DNA of 64,000 bases, taken from NCBI RefSeq assembly GCF_030523955.1, contig NZ_JAUNHL010000003.1, forward strand, positions 1 through 64,000, in the 5' to 3' direction. A program made the translations under genes and the position numbers. Below are positions 56,676-64,000 of the stretch, piece by piece (positions within the stretch are counted from its first letter, which is position 1; every line of letters starts with the position of its first letter). The notes under the pieces were generated by a model. It searched no databases. It was not told the DNA's origin and saw only the letters and a list, made by a program, of their open reading frames with translations. The DNA comes from Neisseria sp. Its GTDB lineage: Bacteria; Pseudomonadota; Gammaproteobacteria; Burkholderiales; Neisseriaceae.

Positions 56676-58418
56676 GTGGACGGTGTCAATTTCTTATTTC
56701 TGATTACCGCTTTGCTGCTGTTTGTCAGCGTAATAGCGACCCGGGCGTCAACCAAACTCGGCATGCCGCTGTTACTGGTATTTCTCGGCGTCGGCATGCT
56801 CGCCGGCGAACAAGGCATAGGCGGCATCAAGTTCGATAACTACTCCGCCGCCAACACCATCGGCCAGTTAGCACTGGCCGTGATTTTGCTCGACGGCGGC
56901 TTGCGCACCAATCTTTCCAGCTTCCGCATCGCACTCAAACCCTCAGCGGTACTCGCCAGCTACGGCGTAATCGCCACCGTTGTCCTGCTCGGTATTTTCG
57001 CTACGCTCTTTCTCGGCGTAGACTGGAAACACGGCATGCTGATGGCCGCCATCGTCGGCTCCACCGATGCCGGCGCAGTATTCTCGCTGCTGCGCACCAG
57101 CGGCGTGCGCCTCAACTCACGCGTAATGGCCACGCTGGAATTGGAAAGCGGCTGCAATGATCCGATGGCGATTCTGATGGTTACCGCCCTGATTATGATG
57201 ATTATGCAGCCGCAGGAAGCCGACGCGCTCACCATCGGCTGGCTGCTGGTCAAACAACTCGGTCTCGGCCTGATATTGGGCTGGCTGGCCGGCAAAGTGC
57301 TGGCACGCCTGTTGGCAAGAATCCGGCTGGCCGACGGCCTCTACGCCCTGTTGGTCGCTTCCGGCGGCCTGATGCTGTTTGCATCTACCAACTTATTAGG
57401 CGGCAGTGGCTTTCTCGCGGTATACCTGGCCGGTGTTTTTATCGGCAATTCACACACCCGTGCGATCGAGCACGTATTCAATGTGATGGACGGCTTGGCC
57501 TGGCTCGCCCAAGCCAGCATGTTCTTAGTACTCGGTCTGCTGGTTACCCCCAGCCGTCTGCTTGACCACGGTGTAGACGCATTGGTAATCGCCTTTTTTC
57601 TTACTTTGGTGGCTCGACCGATTGCGGTATGGACCAGCCTCAAATTCTTCCGCTACACCCAACGTGAAAAAGCCTATATCAGCTGGGTAGGCCTGCGCGG
57701 CGCGGTTCCGATCACGCTGGCGATTATGCCGCTGACCATGGGTGTACCACAATCCGAGCTATTATTTGAGGTCGCCTTTGCCGTGGTGATTTTATCGCTG
57801 ATGATTCAAGGCTCTACCATTTCGGTGGTTGCCCGCCTACTCAAAGTGGTGCTGCCGCCGCGCCCCGAACCCTTATATCACCGTGAAATCTGGTTATCGG
57901 ACGCCCTGGCCGTATCACTGCAATCGTTTAAAGTCGGCGAAAATTCCGACGCCGAAGACAGCCATCCCGATGTAATGACGCGCAATCCCGAATTCAACGA
58001 AGGACGTTTATTTGCCCTGATCCGCCGCGGCGAAACCGTACCGGTAGACATGCAAACCAAAATGGCTGTTAACGATATTGCTTGGTATGTATTGCCGGAA
58101 AACAAAGGCAACGCGTTTGCCGAACAATTCAGCGCCCGCAGCGATACCGCCACCGAACAACAATTCTACGGCGAATTCATCCTCAACCCCGACATCAAAG
58201 TGGGCGACCTTGCCTTCGCCTACGGCCTGCACCTGAATAATGTCGATGCCGAGCAAACCTTGGTAGAACTCTTTATCAAACGTTTCGGCAGCGTGCCGGT
58301 TTCCGGCGACCGTATTCATATCGACGGCTTCGAAGTAACCGTAAAAGAATTGGACGAGCGCAGCCAGATCAAAACCTTCGGTTTGAAAATTCCCAACCGG
58401 CAAGCTTCGGTTTCATAA
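56676..58418 (+). CDS. Potassium/proton antiporter, NhaP2 (CvrA) type
   Basis: The 580-residue CPA1 antiporter has about twelve helices (LGMPLLLVFLGVGMLAGEQGIGGI, AVILLDGGLRTNLSSFR, VGSTDAGAVFSLLR, ELESGCNDPMAILMV with the conserved acidic residues, SWVGLRGAVPITLAIMPL). A C-terminal TrkA-C domain and a regulatory tail of about 170 residues complete the length expected for NhaP2. It extrudes K+ or related cations. The start is GTG with AAGGAT upstream. Confidence 0.9.
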   Translation: MDGVNFLFLITALLLFVSVIATRASTKLGMPLLLVFLGVGMLAGEQGIGGIKFDNYSAANTIGQLALAVILLDGGLRTNLSSFRIALKPSAVLASYGVIATVVLLGIFATLFLGVDWKHGMLMAAIVGSTDAGAVFSLLRTSGVRLNSRVMATLELESGCNDPMAILMVTALIMMIMQPQEADALTIGWLLVKQLGLGLILGWLAGKVLARLLARIRLADGLYALLVASGGLMLFASTNLLGGSGFLAVYLAGVFIGNSHTRAIEHVFNVMDGLAWLAQASMFLVLGLLVTPSRLLDHGVDALVIAFFLTLVARPIAVWTSLKFFRYTQREKAYISWVGLRGAVPITLAIMPLTMGVPQSELLFEVAFAVVILSLMIQGSTISVVARLLKVVLPPRPEPLYHREIWLSDALAVSLQSFKVGENSDAEDSHPDVMTRNPEFNEGRLFALIRRGETVPVDMQTKMAVNDIAWYVLPENKGNAFAEQFSARSDTATEQQFYGEFILNPDIKVGDLAFAYGLHLNNVDAEQTLVELFIKRFGSVPVSGDRIHIDGFEVTVKELDERSQIKTFGLKIPNRQASVS

Positions 58419-58420
58419 CC

Positions 58421-58470
58421 ATGCCTGTCTGAAAAATATTTCAGCGTGCAAAATCTTTTCAGACAGGCAT
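58421..58470. terminator. DUS inverted pair after the antiporter gene
   Basis: Two DUS copies with a spacer of about 24 bases start three bases after the stop codon. Confidence 0.7.
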
Positions 58471-58527
58471 ACTCAAGCTTCGTACCAACATTCGGCAGAG
58501 ATAACCACCCGGATTCATAGAAATAAA

Positions 58528-58562
58528 AATGCCTGTCTGAAAAAATTTTCAGACAGGCATTT
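58528..58562. terminator. DUS inverted pair after crcB
   Basis: A compact hairpin with A/T flanks ends the minus-strand cbiM-like/crcB unit. Confidence 0.8.
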
Positions 58563-58577
58563 CGATTTCAGAATCCC

Positions 58578-58958
58578 TTACCCGCGCCACGCATGCACAC
58601 ACCAAATACCCAAAGCGGTTAACACCAGCGAGCCGAACAAATGTAGCGATACGGTCACCGCCGCATCCGCATAACGCTGCTGCTGCATCATCGCCACGAT
58701 TTCCAGCGAAAACCCCGAAAAAGTAGTCAACCCGCCGAGAAAACCGGTAACCACCAAGAGCCGCAGCTGCGGCGTGATGCCCGGCCAAACACCGTCCAAC
58801 CCGGCAAACACGCCGATAGCGAACCCGCCCAACCAGTTTGCCACCAAAGTACCCGCGGCAAAAGCCGTTGCCGCATCAGCCAACAACAAACCCAATCCCC
58901 AACGCAAACACGCGCCCGCTGCCGCTCCTAAAGAAACCGCCGCAATATTGGCCAACAT
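58578..58958 (-). CDS. crcB: Fluoride ion channel CrcB (Fluc)
   Basis: The 126-residue product has four helices and the Fluc hallmarks: GAAAGACLRWGL, GTLVANWLGGFAIGV (pore Asn) and TGFLGGLTTFSGFSLE (the phenylalanine track and polar TTFS). It exports fluoride as a dual-topology dimer. The ATG at 58958 with GGGGGCGG upstream agrees with the E. coli start; upstream in-frame ATGs would overlap the previous gene. It lies 20 bases after the cbiM-like gene. No fluoride riboswitch was recognised. Confidence 0.94.
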   Translation of the reverse strand: MLANIAAVSLGAAAGACLRWGLGLLLADAATAFAAGTLVANWLGGFAIGVFAGLDGVWPGITPQLRLLVVTGFLGGLTTFSGFSLEIVAMMQQQRYADAAVTVSLHLFGSLVLTALGIWCVHAWRG

Positions 58959-58978
58959 TTCATCCGCCCCCATCATTA

Positions 58979-59668
58979 TTATTTCCACAAATCGCTCTGC
59001 CGCTGCAAATAATGCTTATCATCAAAGGTCGCCAACAATTGCGGTGCAAACGCCACAAAAATCGCCGTCAGAAGGCCGCTCAAAAACGCCTCGCCCCAGG
59101 TAATCAGAAAAAAAACCATAAACGCCGTCGACCATAAAGGCACATCCGCATAAATATTGGCCACATCCAAAAGCGCGATTACCACCGCCCCGGTAATCAG
59201 CATAGACAAAGCCGCCGCAAAAAACCCGTTGATAAAAATATAGATAAACAAATGATGCGGCAATTTTCGAGCCGCAAAGCCGCGTATCGCCCAACATACC
59301 GCCACCGGCGTCAATACCGTTGCCAAGGCATTGATGCCCCAAACCGGCAACGCCCCCCAACCCTGCAACAGCGTCAGATAAGCAGCAAGCAGCAAACTGC
59401 CCAACCAAAACGCCGCTGCCGCATCCAGCATCAACGCCACCAAGCTCAACCCCAACAGATGATAAGTCATATCATGCAGATGACCTTCCGAAACCCCGGC
59501 GCGCAAAGACCATAATACCGAGAGAATCAGCACCGATACCGCCACCGCCCTGCCGTTGGTCCTCATCGCAGCAAAAGCCGGCCGCACCGTTGCCAGCAAC
59601 AACAATGCCCATACCAACCAAGCCGCCGCCAACCAAGGCTTAGGAAACCAATCCGCCAAAAAATTCAT
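58979..59668 (-). CDS. CbiM-like energy-coupling-factor permease component
   Basis: The 229-residue membrane protein has about six helices and CbiM-type segments: SEGHLHDMTYHLLGLSLVALML (histidines resembling the metal-binding N-terminal region), WGINALATVLTPVAVCWAI and FINGFFAAALSMLITGAVV. CbiM captures cobalt or nickel with CbiN, CbiQ and CbiO, none of which is here. AGGAA precedes the ATG. It is first in a two-gene unit with crcB. The function in the absence of partners is unknown. Confidence 0.78.
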   Translation of the reverse strand: MNFLADWFPKPWLAAAWLVWALLLLATVRPAFAAMRTNGRAVAVSVLILSVLWSLRAGVSEGHLHDMTYHLLGLSLVALMLDAAAAFWLGSLLLAAYLTLLQGWGALPVWGINALATVLTPVAVCWAIRGFAARKLPHHLFIYIFINGFFAAALSMLITGAVVIALLDVANIYADVPLWSTAFMVFFLITWGEAFLSGLLTAIFVAFAPQLLATFDDKHYLQRQSDLWK

Positions 59669-59704
59669 CTTATATTCCTAAAATCGCATGCCATTTACCA
59701 GCCC

Positions 59705-59734
59705 ATTATATAACGCAGGGCAAACGGCTGCCCA
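59705..59734 (-). promoter_or_regulatory. Putative sigma-70 promoter of the cbiM-like/crcB unit
   Basis: On the minus strand an exact TATAAT is preceded after 18 bases by TGGGCA (4/6 to consensus). The -10 lies 36 bases before the cbiM-like start. Confidence 0.4.
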
Positions 59735-59854
59735 AACCACTTGTTTGCCCATCTGCCTATCTGCGCGTGCAAACAAATAGAATAAAAAACGAAAACAAGA
59801 TAAAATACCGCCTTTATTTTGCAGACCCTTCAAACGAAAGCCGCAGTTAAAACC

Positions 59855-62800
59855 ATGTTGTGGATCCTGTTGTTTCTGATTTTGTGCATCATCGCTTCTT
59901 TGCTGTGGGTGCGCCACCAGCAAGACCGTGAATGGCAGCGCGAAGTCGCCTATTTCCGCCGCCACGAAAGCGGGCGCCCCGCCCCTTTGCCCGAAAACGT
60001 CAAAGAAGCCCGCGACATTCGCGGCGCCAACCCTAATCTGCAAAACAGCCGCAGCAACCAAAAAGCCGCAGAAGAAAGCCGTGCCGTTTATACACGCACG
60101 GTAGAAAAACTGCGCGAAGTCGCCCCCAAACGCAACCACCAAAAGCTGGACGCCCTGCTCGGCAAGCTTGATCCCGATGCGCACAGCGTTGATGAATTAC
60201 CGATTTTCGCCGGTACCGCCGATGCCGAGAGCCTCTCTTTTGCCGAAGTGCCGGAATCCCCAAACAGCCGCCATGCCGCAGCCAACCGTTTGCGCCAAAC
60301 CGTTGCCCAACAGCAGCAACAGGTACGTACTTCGGATAACAATATCTCCATCGGCTCTTATCTGGCCGACTCCGCCAACCATAGCACAGCCGGGAAAACT
60401 TCCGAAACCGATTCTCCGATCATTACCGCTGAGGAATTGATGCACCCCGCCTCGCTGCCGCATTTCCACCGCCATGAAGTGGAGATCGTGGAATTCGAAC
60501 GTGATCCCGAAATGCTTCGTACACCGAAAAAACCGGCCGCAGACTTGCCGGTGATTACGCTGGAAGAAGCGACCCGTAACGTTCATCCGGTTTCCGAAGC
60601 ACCGCAGCCGGTATTGGCCAGCCGACCGGTAAAAACCATTACTTTGGATGATCCTGCCGTCGAACGTACCCGAGCCCGCACCATCGCCGAGGTTAATAAA
60701 CTCTATCAGGAAAACTTCCGCCCCGAATTACAAGGCTTTCGCCACACACCGCGATCCGCCCGCCTGATTGACGAATCGGATATTCATTCCAACCTGCAAT
60801 GGCAGCAGCTCGGCCATTACAGCCGCCAGCAAGAAAACTTCTCTTCCTTCAATGTGCCCGAGATTATTCCGGCAGATGAAGTTTTTGCCAATCTGGCTCG
60901 CAACAATGCGCCCGGAAGCCGCCGTTTGCGCCGCCAAACCACGCCTGCCCCGCAAAACAACGGCTGGCCGTCTACGCAGGTGGAATCGTTTGCCGCACCT
61001 GCCGACTTGGTTCGCCCCCGTCCGATGGTGGCCGCCGGTTTGAACAAACCGTCGCGCCCGCCTTTGTATCAGCCCTCCCGCATGCCGGCTGCTGCCGTTA
61101 AAACCAATCCGGCACCCGATGCTACGGTAGTCGAACCGCCGCCGGTTCCCGAAACGCCCGCGCCGCAAATCGATATTCCGCCGCCGCCCGCATTCAGCGA
61201 ACCGCCGCAAACCCACCTGCCCGAGCCGCCGCCTCCGCCGCCGGTGAATGCACACATTACCGATCATCCGGAATGGTCGATCAGCGACCGCTTAATCAGC
61301 GAATCGGAAGATGATGTTCACCCGTTCCCATCATTCGGTTGGGAATCCGATACCTCTTCATTTCAGGTTTCCGATGAAGAATTAAACAGCAGCGGCTATC
61401 CGGCTTTTATCGAAAACACCGAAGCCGATGAGGCCTTGCTTAACGACATTCAAGCTGCCGTTAACGCTGATCTCACCGTCCCCACGTCGGCCGCTACAAC
61501 ACATCATCATGCAGAAGAGCCGGCTTTCGGTACTCTGCCCGATGTTTCACTGCTGATGCCGCCGCAATTCGACAGCAGCGCTACCCAATCGGAAGAAGCC
61601 CTGTTGGAAAACAGCATTACCATTGAAGAAAAACTCGGCGAATTCAAAGTGAAAGTCAAAGTGGTCGACGCCTATGCCGGCCCGGTGATTACCCGCTACG
61701 AAATCGAACCCGATGTCGGCGTGCGCGGCAATGCGGTGCTTAATCTGGAAAAAGACCTGGCCCGCTCGCTCGGCGTCGCCTCCATCCGCGTCGTAGAAAC
61801 CATTCCCGGCAAAACCTGTATGGGCTTAGAGTTGCCCAACCCGAAGCGGCAAGTGATACGCCTGTCTGAAATTTTCAATTCGCCGCAATTTCGCGAAAGC
61901 CGTTCCAAGCTCACTCTGGCTCTAGGCCAAAACATCATCGGCGAGCCGGTGGTTACCGATTTGGCCAAAGCGCCGCACCTTTTGGTTGCCGGCACTACCG
62001 GTTCCGGCAAATCGGTGGGCGTCAACGCCATGATTCTGTCGATGTTGTATAAAGCCTCGCCGGAAGACGTGCGCATGATTATGATTGATCCGAAAATGCT
62101 GGAGCTTTCCATTTACGAAGGCATCCCGCATTTGCTGGCGCCGGTGGTTACCGATATGCGGCTGGCCGCTAACGCATTGACTTGGTGCGTTAACGAAATG
62201 GAAAAACGCTACCGCCTGATGAGCCATCTGGGCGTGCGCAATCTGGCCGGCTACAACGAAAAAATTCTGGAAGCCCAGCAACAAGGGCGCAAAATCCGCA
62301 ATCCGTTCAGCCTGAATGCAGATGATCCCGAACCGCTGGAAAAACTGCCCTTCATTGTGGTGGTGGTAGACGAATTTGCCGATTTGATGATGACCGCCGG
62401 CAAGAAAATTGAAGAACTCATTGCCCGCATCGCCCAAAAAGCGCGCGCATCGGGCATCCACCTGATTCTTGCTACCCAACGCCCGAGCGTAGACGTGATT
62501 ACCGGCCTGATTAAAGCCAATATTCCCACCCGCATCGCCTTTCAAGTTTCCAGCAAAGTCGACAGCCGTACCATCTTAGACCAAATGGGCGCGGAAAACC
62601 TGTTGGGCCAAGGCGATATGCTGTTCCTGCCGCCGGGTACCGGCTACCCGCAACGCGTACATGGCGCCTTTGTACAAGATAACGAAGTGCATGCCGTGGT
62701 CGATTTCCTCAAGCAAACCGGCGAACCGGATTACATTGAAGATATCCTCACCGCAGGTGTAGGCGGCGATGATATTTTCAGCAATGCTCCCGGAGCCGCC

Positions 62801-63019
62801 CGCGAAAACGAGCGCGACGAGTTATACGACGAAGCTGTTGCCGCCGTCATCAAATCGCAAAAGCCAACCATTTCCTCGCTGCAACGCTTTTTACGCATCG
62901 GTTATAACCGTGCCGCTACTTTAATCGACCAAATGGAGGCCGACGGCATTATTTCCCCGCCGGATCACGCCAACAAGCGCACCATCCTCGCGCGCCATAA
63001 CGAGCAGTTGGACGGTTGA
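59855..63019 (+). CDS. ftsK: DNA translocase FtsK, single-membrane-span neisserial form
   Basis: FtsK pumps DNA at the division septum to resolve chromosome dimers with XerCD. The product from ATG 59855 is 1,054 residues; an in-frame TTG lies 12 codons upstream. It has only one N-terminal helix ([19 protein letters not shown]) instead of the usual four, then a disordered linker of about 560 residues rich in Pro, Glu and Arg. The RecA-type motor has Walker [17 protein letters not shown] and Walker [15 protein letters not shown]. The C-terminal winged-helix gamma domain ([30 protein letters not shown]) reads KOPS-like sites. The same single-span layout is known in meningococcus. Confidence 0.94.
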   Translation: MLWILLFLILCIIASLLWVRHQQDREWQREVAYFRRHESGRPAPLPENVKEARDIRGANPNLQNSRSNQKAAEESRAVYTRTVEKLREVAPKRNHQKLDALLGKLDPDAHSVDELPIFAGTADAESLSFAEVPESPNSRHAAANRLRQTVAQQQQQVRTSDNNISIGSYLADSANHSTAGKTSETDSPIITAEELMHPASLPHFHRHEVEIVEFERDPEMLRTPKKPAADLPVITLEEATRNVHPVSEAPQPVLASRPVKTITLDDPAVERTRARTIAEVNKLYQENFRPELQGFRHTPRSARLIDESDIHSNLQWQQLGHYSRQQENFSSFNVPEIIPADEVFANLARNNAPGSRRLRRQTTPAPQNNGWPSTQVESFAAPADLVRPRPMVAAGLNKPSRPPLYQPSRMPAAAVKTNPAPDATVVEPPPVPETPAPQIDIPPPPAFSEPPQTHLPEPPPPPPVNAHITDHPEWSISDRLISESEDDVHPFPSFGWESDTSSFQVSDEELNSSGYPAFIENTEADEALLNDIQAAVNADLTVPTSAATTHHHAEEPAFGTLPDVSLLMPPQFDSSATQSEEALLENSITIEEKLGEFKVKVKVVDAYAGPVITRYEIEPDVGVRGNAVLNLEKDLARSLGVASIRVVETIPGKTCMGLELPNPKRQVIRLSEIFNSPQFRESRSKLTLALGQNIIGEPVVTDLAKAPHLLVAGTTGSGKSVGVNAMILSMLYKASPEDVRMIMIDPKMLELSIYEGIPHLLAPVVTDMRLAANALTWCVNEMEKRYRLMSHLGVRNLAGYNEKILEAQQQGRKIRNPFSLNADDPEPLEKLPFIVVVVDEFADLMMTAGKKIEELIARIAQKARASGIHLILATQRPSVDVITGLIKANIPTRIAFQVSSKVDSRTILDQMGAENLLGQGDMLFLPPGTGYPQRVHGAFVQDNEVHAVVDFLKQTGEPDYIEDILTAGVGGDDIFSNAPGAARENERDELYDEAVAAVIKSQKPTISSLQRFLRIGYNRAATLIDQMEADGIISPPDHANKRTILARHNEQLDG

Positions 63020-63041
63020 TATCCGTTTAAAACAAAAAAGC

Positions 63042-63092
63042 CAATGCCTGTCTGAAAAAAATCTGCACCAGCACTTTTTCAGACAGGCATTG
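63042..63092. terminator. DUS inverted pair between ftsK and cca
   Basis: Two DUS copies flank a spacer of about 25 bases. The rest of the 275-base gap holds nothing recognisable. Confidence 0.7.
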
Positions 63093-63294
63093 TTATGAAT
63101 TCAATCATTTAAGTCCATATGGCAAATTCACTTATTCGAACCAGTTTCCGTCGTATCCAAGCTTGACGCGTGCGTTTTCTTAAATTGATTTTCTATGTAA
63201 TGCTTTATTTAACAAAGACATCTGAAACCACGATTCAATATGATGCCGATTGATCAAAGCATAGCAAAAGAAGTTTTACAAAGATCTGTGTTTG

Positions 63295-64000
63295 TTAATG
63301 CTGCTCTTTCGACTGCTGACGGTAGGCCTGTTGCAAAGGAGTGATGGCAGCCAAACGGGCGCGGTCTATGGCTTCGGAAATCCGTTGCCTGTCACCCGCA
63401 TATTCCGCAGCAATGGCGGCGCTGTTTACCGATGCGGCGGCGGCGAGCAAGGCGAGCCAATGTTCATACTGCGGATAGGGACTGTTTTCTTTGCCCAAAC
63501 GGCCTTGCTGATCCGCCAAGCAAACGTTTAATGCCTGTCTGAAACGTTCGGGGCGACGGAATGCATCGGTTTTTTTTAATGTATTCAATACGGTGGCCGG
63601 TTTTTGTTGGGCGACGCTGTGCAACATGATGTGCCAGCGGCAAACCAGCTCGGCCAACTCGGCGCAGGCTTTCGGTACCCGCCAGCGCCGGTTGACTTCA
63701 CGCACCAACGGTAGGCCGGCCGCATCGTGACCGTAATGACTGGGCAAAATATCGGCCGGCGTGAGTGCTTTTCCCAAGTCGTGCAACAGTGCGGCATAGC
63801 GTTCCGGCAGGCTCAATTGCAAAGCGGCGGTACGTTGCAACACCATTAAGGTGTGCACACCGCTGTCGATTTCGGGATGATAGTCGGCACGTTGAGGCAC
63901 GCCGAATAAAGCGTCGACTTCGGGCAGAATCACCCGCAAGGCGCCACAGCTGCGCAAGGCTTCCATCATGCGCTCGGGATGTTCCTCCATCAGCCCTTTG
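63295..64000 (-). CDS. cca: CCA tRNA nucleotidyltransferase, C-terminal part (5' partial)
   Basis: Only the C-terminal 235 residues are in the window; the frame runs on past base 64000 (KGLMEEHPERMM). It has the bacterial CCA-adding enzyme tail: CGALRVILPEVDALFGVPQRADYHPEIDSGVHTLMVL and an HD-type phosphohydrolase segment (ALLHDLGKALTPADILPSHYGHDAAG, CRWHIMLHSV). KKTDAFRRPERFRQAL follows. The enzyme adds or repairs the 3' CCA of tRNAs, and the HD domain gives phosphatase and phosphodiesterase activities in E. coli-type enzymes. It contains an in-gene DUS at 63532-63543. Confidence 0.93.
   Translation of the reverse strand, partial: KGLMEEHPERMMEALRSCGALRVILPEVDALFGVPQRADYHPEIDSGVHTLMVLQRTAALQLSLPERYAALLHDLGKALTPADILPSHYGHDAAGLPLVREVNRRWRVPKACAELAELVCRWHIMLHSVAQQKPATVLNTLKKTDAFRRPERFRQALNVCLADQQGRLGKENSPYPQYEHWLALLAAAASVNSAAIAAEYAGDRQRISEAIDRARLAAITPLQQAYRQQSKEQH
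63532..63543 (+). repeat. DUS inside the cca coding region
   Basis: A full TGCCTGTCTGAA is read on the non-coding strand of cca. It is the only exact copy noticed inside a coding sequence in the window. Confidence 0.85.

Overview
The window is a chromosomal segment of a naturally transformable member of the Neisseriaceae. The clearest marker is the 12-mer TGCCTGTCTGAA. It ends almost every transcription unit, usually as an inverted pair forming a hairpin. This is the DNA uptake sequence dialect called TG-wadDUS, reported for Neisseria wadsworthii and N. shayeganii, and it differs from the GCCGTCTGAA of meningococcus and gonococcus. Gene content (bamD/rluD, hisZ-purA, metX-metW, panB-panC, an unlinked recB, a neisserial single-span FtsK, comEC, a COG4389 protein) and Correia-type repeats agree with this. 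The species assignment is inference.

Layout. 1-5642: 3' part of a giant Ig-repeat/M10 metallopeptidase/RTX secreted protein. 5.9-23.9 kb: housekeeping genes (phosphate transporter, hisZ, purA, RDD protein, bamD, rluD, O-acetyltransferase, pgeF, rng, coq7, cytochrome b561, NAD(P)HX dehydratase, pyrG, tatD, AI-2E permease, purM). 24-34.8 kb: recB, a membrane protein, an entericidin-like lipoprotein, metXW, a 57-residue membrane protein, a SpoIIAA-like protein, an EamA transporter, mlaC, an ABC-F ATPase. 35-47.2 kb: AAE-type exchanger, secreted intradiol-dioxygenase-like protein, CopD-like protein, the hda/HAD/cutA operon, DedA, RnfB-like ferredoxin, a methyltransferase, panBC, a CBS-domain membrane protein. 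47.2-51 kb: tandem repeats and a second M10/RTX protein. 51-64 kb: comEC, COG4389 protein, rlmB, nhaP2-like antiporter, cbiM-like/crcB, ftsK and the 3' part of cca. No rRNA, tRNA, prophage, CRISPR array or intact transposase was seen.

The most unusual content is in the gaps between genes. There are several Correia-like elements (TATAGYGGATTAA-type ends, sizes near 106 and 156 bp). There is also a second family of non-coding elements of about 160-171 bp with GAGACCTTTGCAAA ends and two internal hairpins, present in four copies. At 42180-42609 these are nested: a 156-bp Correia-like element is split by a GAGACC element with a 5-bp target duplication, and that element is itself split by a 106-bp Correia-like element. 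Homologous stems in different copies of the GAGACC family show paired compensating changes.

The two M10/RTX proteins, about 42 kb apart on opposite strands, are the main accessory genes. Both keep the zinc motif HExxHxxGxxH, a Met-turn and calcium-binding RTX repeats, but no type I secretion genes lie in the window. The DUS hairpins, ComEC and RecB together suggest active uptake and recombination of related DNA.
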